Below are positions 42,179 to 55,078 of a stretch of 64,000 nt of DNA, in pieces. The notes below the pieces were generated by a model that saw only the letters and a list, made by a program, of their open reading frames with translations, did no database searches and had not been told where the DNA came from. The stretch lies in the NCBI GenBank assembly GCA_963169105.1, contig OY720634.1, forward strand, positions 112,590,281-112,654,280, written 5' to 3'. Both the position numbers and the translations under genes were made by a program. Positions within the stretch are counted from its first letter, which is position 1. Each line of letters opens with the position of its first letter. This DNA comes from Ceriagrion tenellum. Its lineage: Eukaryota; Arthropoda; Insecta; Odonata; Coenagrionidae.

Positions 42179-44339
42179 TAGAAGCTAGTTGATTTCAAAT
42201 TTTTTCAAAACATTTAAACACGTGCTATTTAATTCAGTTCTTAACTGAAATAGTAGTGCACCATTTCCAGAATAAAACGACAGGAAAAATGTAAAAAAAA
42301 CAACAAGATAAGAATCAGTGAATCAGTTTCTACAGAACTGACGAACCAAAAAGTCAAATTGGAGAAGCACTTAAAGAGAGCCTCGCGAGAACAAGAAGAG
42401 ACTGACTGGAGAAAGAATTCCCTATCGCCCGACGGGAAAGAAGAAGGATCATTTTAATTGGACACTCGAGCTGCACACGAAAGAGAAATGCCGCCAACAG
42501 GCTGTAAAGTCTTCCGGACCTTCCTTTCAGGCTTTCACTCCTTTTGAAGTCTCTCTCATTCCTTTCTTTACTTGCCCTTTTGCGCGGTGTCGGCTCCGAA
42601 GTCGAGGGTTGAGTAAGGAGTCCGAGCAATGATTGGCAGTAGATCGGAAGCGAGCAAAGTGAGAATGATACCCTCTGTTTTTTTCATTTTTCACCCTTCT
42701 TACCCCATCCCTATCCAAAAATAATCATGCCTAGGGCTTCCCGATTCTCGACATTACTGAATCATCGAGAATCGAGACAAGGTAACCACACTCACCCAAG
42801 AGGTCTGAAGGATTCCCAAAAATAATATTTTTAGATTATTATAGATTATCAGTAATGAAGGCGATAACAGCAAAAATTATTTCACACGCTTAGCTTCGGT
42901 GAGGGTAAATCTTCTTAAAAAACTACAAAAATATACGTAACCAGCCCTATATCATCGCGCAAAAGACCACTTGTAAATTTAGGCTCCTTTGTGAACCGTC
43001 TTCTAATTGATTTAAACACACATGTCACTTGCTGTTACTAACTTCCAAAAAGGTTACATTAATCGATGAAACTACATGGTTACGGAGATAAATACTTCCG
43101 ATGAATCAATATCCGTGAATGATTATATTGATAATAAGTTCATCTCTGAGCGTGTGAGTCAATGTTAAAGGTCAATTTATAATTTTACTTCTACTTTAAA
43201 GAATACATTTTATGCTAAGTGAGCATACATTATAAGTTAGGGAGAACAGCAGTGCCAAAAATTTTGGTGGTTCATCGTTGACACCTAGGAAAAAAAATCT
43301 TTCTGATACATCAACTATCAATATATGTACTAATTAGTTTGGATTCGCTATTTATTCTCGCAAGCAATTAACTTTCAAACAATCCAGAAGTTCCGAAAAA
43401 GAGGTCAACTGGAATTTCCTGACAAGCGTATTTTTTACCCAGGAACAGGAGAAACAGGTTAATTTCGCCTCTAAATAGGATTATTATGGCTTGGTTTTTG
43501 TTTTATTTGAGTGTTACCTAAAATGTGGGCAATATTATAATAACACATTCAGAAGAATCGGCGATATTATGAGTATTTTAAATATTACGGATCGATAAAA
43601 GATTTGAAATTGTAAAAGAAAAAGAGATAAAGGGTGAACCAGACGATTGTGTAAAGCATTGAACTCTAGGTGGTACTTGAAGTCATTTAACTATAAGCCA
43701 TACTACTGGAAAATTTCACATCTTTTGCCAATTCATGCAATTACTATCCGCTTTTCACTCACCTAACCCTTCGAACACGGAAATACCCGCCGGTGCTTAG
43801 TGATATACCAAAGGGATTCGGCTCGTTCTGTTGCAAGGAATCCTCGGAAAACACATATATCCAACGACCGACCTTTGCAATAGCAAACTTTCATGTCTTA
43901 TTGGCAAAAATTCCACAATGTTTATGAAAACTACGGTAAAAGCGTAGCTGGTGATAGAATGTTGCTTTACTATTATTGATTTTAATCTCCACGGGTGTTT
44001 TACTCCTGATGCTAATTCTGTACATGGATTAAATATAGTAGAGAGGGTTACTTGAATATTGCGATTTAAATGGACGGTTTGTATATTTTTCTAATCAAAA
44101 CCATATCAATTCTGTAGGCTCTGAGATCATAATTAGTTCTCACGTCTGTATTCCAACATAATTTGTAATATATTTTTCCAGTATTTATTATGGATCATAT
44201 TCTCATATGAGGTTTTTTTTGCTGACCAGGTCGACATTGACAGCTACTGCCTGAGGAACTGATTAAATATTATTGTGTTCAAGGAGCAATTTTTTCGGTT
44301 TATCGACCAACTTCAGTCAGGATTCCTGAAAGAGAAGTC
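42179..44339. other. Gene-poor stretch
   Basis: About 2.2 kb. A minus-strand purine/pyrimidine-biased patch (42,354-42,718, frames of 91 and 63 codons) is probably compositional. The rest is AT-rich and featureless. Confidence 0.4.
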
Positions 44340-44760
44340 ACGAAAAGAGCCGGGAAAGAGCGAGAATAATTTTTCCACCCAGAAAAACCATTTCTGGCAA
44401 TTCGTCTCACTCCCAATCTGGGTGGCGAAGTGAGGCCTTGAATACGGCAGCGCCGCACGAGGCTCTATTTAGCGGTGATGAGGGAAACTCTTCGAGTGAC
44501 GAGAGGGACCGCGCCGGCGTGAACGGATTATAAAAAAATATAATTGTAAAAAAAGACGTGCGAATAGAAGAGAAGTTAAGGGACTTTTTTTTTATTACGA
44601 GTCCCTCGAAAGGCGCCGGAGAAAAATGTCTCTAGGGCTGCGGTCGTTATCCAAGGAAAGGGGTTCCTTCTAAGGGGCGAGTGATAATCGCCACCCCTGA
44701 GAAAATTACAAGGAACAATGGGCCAAGACGACGGGGGGGATTTGCTTATGCGTGTGACAA
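44340..44760. other. GC-rich island with TATA-like word
   Basis: CpG-rich, with GGATTATAAAAAAATATA at about 44,525 and later a 15-codon frame after a good ATG context (GAAAAATGTCTCTAGG, about 44,626). Could be a promoter with a short leader. No main ORF follows in the next 200 bases. Confidence 0.28.
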
Positions 44761-45026
44761 AGAAGAGAGAAGAAGGTTAAAAAAGGAAGGCTAGAAAGAC
44801 AGGAAAGTAAAAAGAAAAGAATAGTATGACGGTGGAAAACACTGGGGAGGAGATGTCGTACGGGTAAAATACATTAAGCACCAGGCGGCTCCAAGTTATT
44901 TCTACGCGCTTCCAGAGAAACGCTGGAATGAAGAAAATCGCTGAATGCAGTGAAGGCAGGCAAGCATTGAACATACGTATATAATTTAAGCATACGTAAC
45001 TTAGAACGGTCAGAGTCGGAGAGAAA

Positions 45027-45341
45027 ATGTACACAACGAGCATTGATAACATGACGCAGAAGAGGATAAAGCCAATCACGAAGAAGATGGAAGTATTAGG
45101 TAGAATATTAGGTAACTACTTCGGAGCCGAGATATCTACAAGCCACCAAAAAATTGCATTGTTGTGGTGGTATGAAGATGACTCTGCCTTGGATGTAACA
45201 TGCGCCACCGCCGAACAGTGGGCCCGAATCGGAAAAAGCGGGCCAAAAATCAGAAACTGCTTTAATGTGCTCAAAAGGTCAATTCAAAATACATTTGACC
45301 GACAGTGTTCATTTTTGACATTAATTAAACCATATCTGTAG
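45027..45341 (+). CDS. 104-codon ORF, unrecognised
   Basis: True ATG (GAAAATGTAC). Contains KKMEVLGRILGNYFGAEI, then ALLWWYEDDSALDVT and AEQWARIGKSGPKI. The middle is more protein-like than most frames here, and it lies 270 bases after a GC island with TATA-like sequence. No domain known. A 100-codon minus frame overlaps its start. Confidence 0.25.
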   Translation: MYTTSIDNMTQKRIKPITKKMEVLGRILGNYFGAEISTSHQKIALLWWYEDDSALDVTCATAEQWARIGKSGPKIRNCFNVLKRSIQNTFDRQCSFLTLIKPYL

Positions 45342-45764
45342 CATAAATCAAATATTGATATGATACATAGGGAATGGCTTTGGAGAAAACGAAGGAAATC
45401 TATAAAATATAATTAAAGCAACAATAGAAGTATTCCATATCTACCTTGCATGCAATATTTTAAAGTAACATGACTACTACTTAAGGAAATCACATGAAAA
45501 GTCGCAGAACTAGAATCGCGAACTTGTCAGAATCAGAAAACTTAGAGATTTCCTCATCCGTTTCGTCTCTTCTGAGCGATGACAAAAGTGACCCGGCGCG
45601 GCGCGCCGCAAAGAAGTTAGAAATTTTAAAACATGAAGATTCAACTCTTGGAGATGGCTCGCGGGCAAGCTAACTCGTACAACATAGCAGAATAACATTA
45701 TGATTTAATTACTGCACACAGGCAACCCTAATAACGCACTTTTTATTTTTAATTAACATTATAA

Positions 45765-45865
45765 ATTTGAGGGTAACGACGGGACTAAGGGAAGGAAAAT
45801 TCTACACAAGCGGAACTCGAACCGGCAACCTTGGGGCTGGAAAACGAGGACTCAACCCCAACGCA
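45765..45865 (-). mobile_element. tRNA-like SINE head, minus strand
   Basis: Minus-strand GTTGCCGGTTCGAGTTCCGC is an exact box B (GGTTCGAGTTCC) with a partial T stem; GTTGTGCGTTGGGGTTGAGT is at box A distance. A body leads to AATTTATAATGTTAATTA. Diverged; single copy here. Confidence 0.5.
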
Positions 45866-47293
45866 CAACTCAAAAGATGTATCCAAGTGCATTTCTTAAA
45901 ATCGATTTCAATCTTGAGCGTCCCGTGAACTTCATCGAACGCAGGATACAATTAAAACATACGATGCACAATTTTACAGATTTTTACTTTGTCCAAAGAA
46001 CATCACATTCTCCGAAATAGCGGTCCATCAACCAATGTTTCCTTAATGAGAGGGGGGAACTCTCCACTGGATAAGAGTTTAGTACTAAAGGGAGCAAAAA
46101 AGCTGAAGAAAACCAGGCATGCGCGAACTAGAAGCCTAGAGAAATCAAAGGACTAAGAGCGTACGTTCCCCCTTGCGAGCCGGGCACTGTTCTCTCAAGA
46201 GATTTCCACAAAAGACATGCAAATCGGTCGGGAGAAGGACGAAGTAATCACGCCACTCCGGGAAATAAACGAGCGGCACTGAAACAGGGAATCGACTGAA
46301 AACGAATCTAATATCAATCTCCAAGGGAAACAAATTGTCTCATTAAAAAAAGGAGACTAAAGAACTGAGACAGACAGAAAAAGAAACGTGCAAAACGAAG
46401 CAGGTATCTCTTCGCGTGATCTGACAGAATTCATAAACATCTGTCATCTTATGCTCCTAATCTCAAGAGTTTGTACACGTGTTTCATTAGATTTCAACGC
46501 AAGACTGATAATATAAATCTTACTCTTAGAAGTGATTTCCGTCCATAAGACAGACTAGGGTAAGCATGCCGCATTCACGGACATGCACGTAAACGAGTTG
46601 TTGACTATCTTAGAGAAATTACCAACTCCATTCATTTGATATATCTACCGTAACATCAGCTGACCTTGGCCCATCACCATATGATTTACACGCGGATGGA
46701 TTACATTTTGAGCCAATCATACAGAAACTACATTACAATAATCTGCTAATGTCCTCAAGTCTTTCTTGAGATAGTGCGTCCTATATTCCCTTCAGTGCGT
46801 CGCTCTGTAATCCATTGATTTTTAGGTCTAAACTGACTGTCGTGGGGAATATTTCTTTGCATGAGAACTCATTCCGCCAACTCGAGCGCCATCATTGCGT
46901 ACAAGAAATTACGGTTGTCACATCGGAATAACTTCGAATACCAAATCACAGAAAGAGGTTACATAAAGACATGAAAATCTGACTATGATAAATTAGCACC
47001 AGTGAAATTAAAACTGTAAATGTTTTTTTATTCAAAATCGAGGTTTCTCAACATGCTAAAATGTACCTCAGGAGGAATTTACCTCCAGAAAATGGGAATA
47101 TTTTTGCATTAATCATGTAAAGCTACATCTTGATACCAGAAGAAAGAAATTGGAATAAGACACTATTTCCCGTCGAATAGGAAAAGAACATTTACTGAGA
47201 GCTTTAATTTCAAAAAAGTAAAAGAAAAGAATTCTGAGCACATCTAATACTATATAATGCACTGATGTTAATAAAATACTTTTTCCTCTACAG
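45866..47293. other. No gene recognised
   Basis: AT-rich, with a slightly GC-richer patch at 46,145-46,333 where a 62-codon minus frame lacks an ATG at its start. Nothing convincing. Confidence 0.4.
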
Positions 47294-47342
47294 AGCCATC
47301 ACCGAAAGACAGGCCGGGAAAATCAAAAAAATAATGAAATAA
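47294..47342 (+). CDS. Possible terminal coding exon
   Basis: CTTTTTCCTCTACAG precedes 47,294. In one phase the exon reads AITERQAGKIKKIMK followed by TAA at 47,340-47,342. The acceptor is good, the segment begins with GC-rich codons and the peptide is charged and coding-like. Nothing else of a gene was found nearby upstream, so it would follow a long intron. The exon is too short for more certainty. Confidence 0.25.
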
Positions 47343-48719
47343 TTACCATTGTTGACAACCAATTATGCAACTAATAAATGGCTATATATTTCTGCTCACA
47401 GACGTTTCAACATTTCTAGCGTTTTTTCTAGGGAATGTATGCCACCAAAAGGAATACACACCAAGTATACAACGAAGTCCGTTCAAGCAAAATACTTCAA
47501 TCGGAAAAATAAAGATTTCTGCACAATCTCAAAAAACGACATTAAGAACATATCTTGATATTGATATTCGCCCTTTCTGTCTTTAAAAAGTTACGTAAAA
47601 ATTTTAAAAAATTGTACATCGAAGTTATGATGCGCCCAACAAGCCGCAAAAAGGATGCGTAAGAGGGCCAGCCATTCCTGTACTTTTATTAATAGAAAAG
47701 TACATATGTTATTACTCTCAACATCAATTTTTTGGGTGTTCCAAGGTTTATTTTTGGTCAGGAATAGTGAGAAGAAGATAGTGATATTTATACTTTTAAG
47801 TCCACGATTCTATTTATCATATTTGATTAGAGGAGCCAAATTTACGTATATAACAAGGGGTAACAATAATTCTCTCGGTGTAAGACGAACTGTCGTGCTC
47901 ACCTAGCTTTACAGAAGTCTAAAGCTAACTTGTTTCCTTAGTGCTTGGATGGACTGCCAGCCTTATTTACCAATGCCCCATATGCACTTAGCTTTTTACC
48001 CAGCGGTATTTTAACAACCTAAAAGTAGCACATCATTTTTCCTCGTATGCAAATGAAATCGCAGAGAACGAGAGACGGGCACAAATTTTAGAATAAATTA
48101 AAACAAGAAGGAAAAGAGCTGAAACTAGGGTCCAGGTCGCCCGCGTCACAATTACATGCCGGTACTCTAAAAAAAATTTTAGGGTCTTGATAACGCTTGT
48201 TTTCTTTATGTTAAAAGAACTCCCATCCTAGTAAGTCCATTAGCGATAAGTAGAAGTTAGCTTTTTTAACATATCGGCTTCTATTAAGATTCCCCATTGA
48301 GTTGTTTAAATGATGCATCCTAACACGAAGAAAATAGGAGAGGAGACAAAGAGACTAGTCTTCCAGTTGAGGAGTGACAACTGCGAGGGAAAAAGGGGAG
48401 ACTAATGTTTAGGTTATTAGAGTAACAACTGAATCTTAGTCCCGTCTTTTCCAAGAAGTGTTAAAAGAGTTAGGACGGATGCCCAGCTGAAGAAAGAAAT
48501 ACGAGATTTGGGCTGTTGGCTACAGAAGATTAGTAGATGGTATTCATTACGAAAAGAAGTTATCTATAAAATTGCACAACTGTTTACAATGTCCATAAAG
48601 TCATCATCAATGAAAAAAAATTGAAAATGACATCTTCACATAGAAACACGGACTCCATATATTTCATTCTTTTAGTGAATGTAGTCTATCCTCTACTTAA
48701 AAACTACTTTACGGAATAT
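47343..48719. other. No gene recognised
   Basis: Frames up to 83 codons on the plus strand (47,655-47,906) without known motifs. AT-rich. Confidence 0.4.
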
Positions 48720-48970
48720 CACTGGTAGCAACAACAATCTCCTTCACTTCTTCCATTTCAAGGACTTTCACCTTGGCTCCTCAAGTAATTTTGGTAGCCG
48801 CTAAGTGAGAAGCAAGAACATTCGAAGCCTTTAAGTTTAATTTCAGGCTGCATCAACAGGGATACAACAGAGAAGAAATTGACAGATTCCAGTCTAGTAT
48901 GGGGAAGCCATCGTTCAGCATTTTCATCTAAATTCATCAAATAATCCAGCTTAGTACACTGTCCCTAGGA
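48720..48970 (-). pseudogene. Decayed coding-like sequence, unrecognised
   Basis: A minus frame contains MNLDENAERWLPHTRLESVN and LKGFECSCFSLSGYQNYL. After a stop, a shifted frame continues VKVLEMEEVKEIVVATSDIP. Two protein-like stretches joined by a frameshift suggest a decayed gene or transposon. No family recognised, and no inverted repeats found around it. Confidence 0.25.
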
Positions 48971-49099
48971 CAGCCATTGTATTTAGTCCTAGAGCAGTAG
49001 CACAGATAATAATTGCAGTACTTAAGTCCCCGGTACTTACATACGCACGCACTTACTTACGGGAGGTATTAAGTATATATACCACCGCAATCGTAATTA

Positions 49100-49860
49100 G
49101 TGTGGTTAGGAGCATTTGTACGACCAAGGATGACTATTTTCCTCCATGCAACTACTCAAAGGTTGATGAACATATTTTTCCCAATCAATTATGGTTCCCA
49201 TAGAGAGCGAATACGTCGTAGAGAGAGAGCGATACAAAAATTGGAAGAGCGAAAAAATACTGCGAGGGGTAAAAAAAAAAGCAGGGACGCGTGTCCGTGC
49301 AGGCAACTTTAAAGAGGGTGGTGCATAAATTAAATGCGCGGTGATGCGTGCAATGACCCCGTTCCCGAGTGATGGGAAAACGCAAAAACGTACGGCTCTC
49401 CCAAAGAAAAGCAGTACCGACAGCGCGCGCGTGTGTGTGTGTGCGTGTTGGAGATGGCGGAGAGGATAAAAGGAGGAGCTGAAGAGAAGTTACCGCTCTC
49501 GGAGTCGGCTGGGTGCAGAGAGGAGAGAAAAACGGATCCTTTCCTCCCTGCTCCCTCCCTCCCTCCGCCCGCGCCTCAGAGCCACTGCATTCATCAAGAA
49601 GAGGCGGGCGCGAGCTCCGCGGATACAAAATTAATGCAGCCGACTGCGAGTAATTATCCGGACTGGCGCGGAAACGGTAAAAATAAAGATTTAAAAAAAG
49701 AATTTAAAAATTCTAAGTCTATTGCGCGCTTGTGTGTGTACTTCTCGTGTGCTTTCGCACTGAGAAAATTCACTAGAGGCCTGGATAAGCACAGGCGTTG
49801 AGGGGGAGAAGTATGTGAAAAGGAAAGGGATTTTTTATCATTATTTTTCACATTCTCGAC
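49100..49860. other. CpG-rich, GA/CT-skewed island with microsatellites
   Basis: Contains (GT)n at about 49,428-49,447, CCCTCCCTCCCTCCCTCCG at 49,550 and (GA)-rich words. GC peaks at 49,560-49,680. The island resembles those at 26.6, 52.0 and 59.6 kb. GAGGATAAAAGG at 49,461 is a weak TATA-like word. Confidence 0.35.
49454..49801 (+). CDS. 115-codon ORF in CpG island, possible first coding exon
   Basis: ATG in a good context (GGAGATGG) opens 115 codons starting MAERIKGGAEEKLPLSES. Middle is proline-rich (FLPAPSLPPPAPQSH), then QPTASNYPDWRGNGKNKDLK and a basic end (FTRGLDKHRR). A possible donor, GAAACG|GTAAAAAT, lies after WRGNG at about 49,677, where GC falls abruptly, so the real exon may end there. 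A long minus frame (147 codons) covers the same island, which tempers the call. Confidence 0.25.
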   Translation: MAERIKGGAEEKLPLSESAGCREERKTDPFLPAPSLPPPAPQSHCIHQEEAGASSADTKLMQPTASNYPDWRGNGKNKDLKKEFKNSKSIARLCVYFSCAFALRKFTRGLDKHRR

Positions 49861-52009
49861 TAGGGATTATGTAAAAAAAACTTCATGAGCGCCATCAACC
49901 ACAACTTCGGCGATACATAAGCAATGAAAGGAACTCGTGAGGGGGGATAGAAGCAGGAGTGAGAGGGTGCATCAATTGATTTCGAAAACATCTCTCTTCG
50001 ACTCATTACTCTGGCAACTGACACGAAAAAACGCATTCCACCTCAAGTACTTAGAGAACTCCATGCATTAATATCATAAAAATGTGTCTGAAATAATTAC
50101 GGACGAATTAATCAGAAATGAAGGACACCGCTATACTCGCGATTCAATACCACAGAAGATCTGGTTCATGAGTGCAATTGCTGCGATTTAATAGAGAGGA
50201 GTGAACCGCAGAATGATTGTTTGTACGGCTTCTTTAACTCACTAACGACTTAATTTGCAGGCTTTGCGACATGTCTAATGCACATATAAGAGTTCCAGTT
50301 GACAAGAAAATTTACCAATGTATAGGCAACGCGCAATGCAGTTCAAAGAATCAAGAAATATCATACTTTTTAATAAAAACTATAACCTAGTACTAAAGTT
50401 ATATGCGCAAGATTATTTTCAATATTAGGCCAAAAGAGAACAGCTTAAGGAATATTTATAAGTATTACAATACAAAGTGTTTTCATGAAAATTGAGGCCT
50501 GAATCAATAACTCAAATTTCATCACGTCTTGAAATAGGAAAATATCATTATTGCTCTCCGAGAAAAATTTACTGAAATTTCATACATTTTTTATTAAGTA
50601 ATCGTATAATAACTCACAGTACAGAGAATTAGGTACTCTAATGACGGAGCTACAAAGACGATAAAAACAATAAATTTTATGTTAAACGGTGAACAAATTG
50701 GTGTCACCACTTTTACATCGCCCGTGCCATTTCTTTGTAATCTTTCAGCCGTTACCTCTGAAACTAATTTTATCGCTCGGTTGAGTTGAAAAAATTCTTC
50801 GATCAAGTTTATATCCTAAACTCAACTTCGAATGTTTATTATGTCCGGAAAATACTACGCCATTTGAAAGGCCTCGTAAATTTTAAAGTCACATTACTGA
50901 ACCAGCATTTTAAGCTCAAGGCATTTATCAACGGTAAAGTACCCAATCAAAACATTTCTGTACTGTAAGTACTCCTTTGAGAGAGTGGCATACGCAATGC
51001 GTAACCTATCTCGGTCGGCCCAAAAATGGTAAATTCTCGAAGCTATAATACTTAGCTATAAGCTTACACTTAAGGCCAACAACCTCCAAACGTCTTCGTG
51101 TGAACCCGAAGGGGATGAAAACGAGGGTACCTCAAGTTAACTCAATAATTTTTCGATCTTTGAAGTTTCTTGCGGATGGTGATGTCAATAAGCTGCAGTT
51201 CACATTGAAGTGATTGACTCCGCTAAGAGCATAAACCTCCAAAATCATCAAAGCCAGTAAATATGTTTCAAAATAAACACATTAAACAACTAATTTAGTG
51301 TAGCGGCTTATATATTTGGGTTTCCTATTTTTTCTGGAAGGTAATCCCTTAAGGAAGAGTTATAACCAAAGCAAAAGGAGAAAGAGATTCTCAAATGAAC
51401 GCAGGAACCAAGCTTGATAAAATACGAACGAAAAACCTAATACAATACGAAGAGAAAATACAGCTGTCCGGGATACATCATACCTATCCCACATTATTCA
51501 CTGAAACATGGTTTCTGCAGAACTTTTTCACTCTTGTTACATCAGTTCGTCTTAGCCAAACTGAATATAGCTCATAACACCCAATTCAAAATTCGAGGAC
51601 AAAAAAATAAACACTAATTTCCATAGCTGAAATTATTATTAGAAATGTTATTTCAAGGAAAGGTGAGTGAATACGAAGATTTAAACGTGGGAATGAGCCC
51701 TCCCCATTCATAATCCACGTGTTAAGCTCTACGGGGATATTTTATACTCACTCTTGGAGGTGGCACTAATGGCTAAATTATAGAGGGAAAGAAAGGGCTA
51801 AAATTAAAAAAATGTGAAATGGAATAAGTAGTGCATACGAATGCAAAAAATGTAATTAAAATGTTGATAGAGCCCAGTTCTGTGAGGCACAAAAAGATAA
51901 CGACTCAATTGTGAGAAATAAAATCAAAAATGGCAACCACTCTAAACTTAAAAAATATATTTTCCGAGACATTTCCCCTAAATAATAAAAATCCTTCCAA
52001 GCCGTTTGC
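49861..52009. other. Gene-poor AT-rich stretch
   Basis: About 2.1 kb; GGAAAG|GTGAGTGAAT near 51,661 is a strong donor match without an exon-like body upstream. No repeats or frames of note. Confidence 0.45.
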
Positions 52010-52260
52010 ATGTCTGGAGAACGTCCGCTATCCAGCACGCGCGTCCGCGATTTATCCGCGCCACGAAGCGGAACGATTCCGAAGACGCCGCACACGTCTC
52101 CCAGCCGTTCCCCCTTCCGACAATTAGTAGCTTCCCTTCCCGCGGTATTCGCGCACACAATGGCCGAACCAATCTCCGACGAGCCCCCCCAGCTTCCTTC
52201 CTTCTTGTTCCCCACGCCCTCACCCCCCCCCCTTCCTTACCTCTTCATCCTTCACCGTAA
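52010..52260. other. CpG-dense island
   Basis: High CpG (CAGCACGCGCGTCCGCGATT) then C-runs at about 52,180 and 52,215. Frames of 84 to 119 codons on both strands are by-products. A promoter is possible; GTATAATACACC at about 52,308 is downstream on the plus strand. Confidence 0.3.
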
Positions 52261-52462
52261 TACACTTCATTAAACTGCACGAAGCAATAAATAAACCGCC
52301 GACGTATAATACACCGTGTACAATGGAGCTCGGGGTTGAATGGAGTTTAATAAGTTGGCGTCCACTGGAGAGATACATATCCCACCGTCAACTGTTGCTC
52401 TTGTCCGCCCGAGACTTCTGATTATGAATGACTATTTGATGTCAGTTTCATAATTTATACCT

Positions 52463-52770
52463 CTACTTGTGATTCCGCCACAGACGACGTTGACCCGCAT
52501 TGGCACGGACATCGTGTGATAGGGCATTTTTGCTATCGTCATCATCATTGGTCATTCGACCCTCAGATTGGTTGACTGCAGCCCTCCACCCTTCTCTGTC
52601 TAATGCTAGTTTCTGTAACTCCTGGTATTTCTCCCTATGTACTTTCCTCTTTATTTGGCCAATGAACTTATTCCTGGGCCTTCTCTCTATTCTCTGGGGA
52701 CTTTTCTCTCTATTTTGCCGGCAATTATGTTCTTCACAAATCCATTGTCTCAGTTTTGCCATCGTATTCT
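52463..52770 (-). mobile_element. LINE C-terminal end
   Basis: Minus frame with KREK-like blocks and ALDREGWRAAVNQSEGRM, the very end of this LINE type (L..DRE.WR..V.Q). RRPRNKFIGQIKRK stands in the RGRPR...I block. Short copy, 5'-truncated, single open frame over about 70 codons. Confidence 0.75.
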
Positions 52771-54409
52771 ACTTGATTACGCAGTATTATTAAGATACAA
52801 ATAGTTTGCAGAAATGGTTATATTCATTGAACTTGACGCTACGAGACCGGGATTCCTCAAACACGGGCGTATTTCATGGAAATTTCAATAAAAATATATC
52901 GGTTTTCATTTATTAGCATCGTACCAATCAAGATGAAGCGCAAAATGACCACTGATGTTTATCCGTCCAAGAAGCTTCTACGATGGAAAAGACAGTCTAC
53001 GTTACTAAACATCTGTGTCAATCACCTAAATGATATTTCATTACAATGAATAGAGAAGTTGTAGTTAGTGTAAAGGCTAATATTCTAGGGGGCCTATTTT
53101 TTTCCAGGAAGATAATCCTTAACGGGAGATAATCCCCGGGAACAAATAACACATGCACCACCCTTGAAAGAAAATAGTTCCATCATCAATCATTAATTTA
53201 ATTTATTCCTTTTATGTCAAGAAAAATTTTGTCCTTAAATATATAACCTTTGGCTGCGGACCAAACATTTCATAGCGCGAACGAGCTTAAATTGAAAAAT
53301 GTTAAACATCAAGTTGATATTGTGGCAGCTTCTAAGTTTCAAGGCAACCATCAAGACATAAAAAGCGTGCAGCAGACACAGAAACTGCAGCAAAGGTTGG
53401 TCATAATCTCACCAGCACATACGGTTTAAGTTTTAGTCTAAAAATAATAAAACTGCGACTTACATATGAACAAAAAATTGGAAAAAACTTTTCTAATGAC
53501 TCTCAAAATGATCTATCTCACTACAGCAGACTCATAAAACATAATGGCCCCATTGGAGATGATTTTATCGGGATAATGGCTTAAAATTTGCCTACCTGAA
53601 ACAAGACATGCAGCTCTAGGCGTATCATGAATATCTGCTTTAGAAAATGATTTTACTTTGTTGCTAATAGAGGGAGCAAGAGTGGAGCGATTATCTCTGT
53701 TCGATGAATCTACATTTTTAACATTCCCGTCACGGCAATGGGAAGTATTCAATTAGAGCACTTTTGGTAAACGTTAAAAACAAAGTATAACAAGAACAAA
53801 TTAACTTCACATATTTGCTAGCTGGCTTCACAAAGAAGTACGCGAAGAAAACAATCCCCTAATCACGAGATACCCCATACCGCTACCACTAGGATTCAGA
53901 GCATTTTGAAGGTGATCGTGGATCGAACACCTTTTTTCTCCATAAATAGCAATACCAGAGTAATTAGTTTAGGGATAAAAGTTCAAATAAACTACCGGCA
54001 ACGAATGTTTATATCACGGCCATTTCGCTGGAAATTCAACGACTGTCGGTCAAGGAGAAAATTAGAAACAGCAAAAACATCAGCGCTCTCATTTTCGGCG
54101 CCATCCAATTCAAATTACTTTCCGAAACATTTTGTCCACGAGATAATTAAAAATTGAGCGGGAACAAGCACCAAATGCCCGGGAATATCGGGAGGCTGGA
54201 ACAAAGGGAGCAGTTTACCAATTCGGAGAAAATCCTCCATCCTACCGCCACAAAAACGAACAAAAATATAAAAAAACGAAAACCAATCAGACCAATAGAA
54301 AAATACAGGACGAGGGGAAAGATCGAAGCGAGAGAGGAATAAATTACTCCCTTTCCATCTAGCTACGTAATGAAAGACCAGAATAAGGGTCGGGAGGTGT
54401 TGAGCGGTC
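52771..54409. other. No gene recognised
   Basis: AT-rich. Plus frames at 53,906-54,157 (83 codons) and 54,154-54,342 (62 codons) nearly abut and are basic; no motif supports them. Confidence 0.35.
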
Positions 54410-54441
54410 ATATTCCTCCAATGTCTCCTCTCCCTCCCTCC

Positions 54442-54825
54442 TTACCCGGATTCCGTTCCATCTGAGCCAGCCAAAATCACCTTTACAGTTTCATCACGGC
54501 CAGTCCCTTGATTACTTTCCCCCGGAACCTTATTTTTCCTTGAGCGCAAACATTCTTGCCGTTTCGACCAATACACTGCCATCTCTGCATCTCCCCGCAA
54601 CCACACCCCTCCTACCAGCATCTCTCCCTCTCTCCAATTAGAAAAATACAGGACGCTCCCGATATATCGCTTCCCGATAGCCCCTCGGCGATTAGCGAAA
54701 TTTTCACCGACCCTTTCAAACTCGTTCCCAAGTTCCATGTTGTTTTCTCCCTTTCGCCCTCGTCCAGATCTCCTCAAGAGGTCTTCTGAATGTGTTTTCA
54801 TACTTCGGAGTACATATTTCACCAT
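54442..54825 (-). CDS. 127-codon ORF in GC island, possible exon
   Basis: ATG at 54,823-54,825 (context CATCATGGTG) opens 127 codons: MVKYVLRSMKTHSEDLLRRS at the start, then ENNMELGNEFERVGENFANR and AEMAVYWSKRQECLRSRKNK. Charged, soluble, no membrane segment. GAATCCGG|GTAAGG at the 3' end is a possible donor that would replace the stop. The opposite strand is CT-rich. No family is recognised, but this is among the more gene-like frames. Confidence 0.28.
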   Translation of the reverse strand: MVKYVLRSMKTHSEDLLRRSGRGRKGENNMELGNEFERVGENFANRRGAIGKRYIGSVLYFSNWREGEMLVGGVWLRGDAEMAVYWSKRQECLRSRKNKVPGESNQGTGRDETVKVILAGSDGTESG

Positions 54826-54884
54826 GATGATTACAGTCCTCTTGACCAACTACCACTTCAAAATTCACTACTCAATTTTTAAAT

Positions 54885-55078
54885 AATGTCTCTGGAGTGC
54901 ATATATGTAACATTTCCCAAAAGGGCAGGTACTTTTCGTCAAAAAACTCATAAAATGGTTTGGCAAAGGGGTAATACTTTGGTATCTTTCGGAGGGTGAG
55001 GTATTTTTCTTAAAAATGAGATCCAATTCTTTTATATCCAGGTGAAATGATATTTAGCTCAAATTACCTTAATCCTCT
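54885..55078. repeat. Diverged relative of the 19-kb duplicated block
   Basis: Shares, in order, ACATTTCCCA, GGTA(C/T)TTTT.G.CAA, TTTGGTATCTTTCGGAGGG (19 kb: TTGGCATCTTTGGAAGGG), and GGTGAAATGATATTTAGCTC. Same strand. Shows that the block is a dispersed family. Confidence 0.75.

Noticed and set aside
49185..49628. 147-codon minus-strand frame
   Set aside because: CT/GA-biased island gives open frames on both strands; arginine, proline and serine runs come from CCCTCC and CAC repeats, and the plus ORF has the better start.
51662..51668. Isolated strong splice donor GGAAAG|GTGAGTG
   Set aside because: No exon-like sequence or acceptor upstream within several hundred bases.
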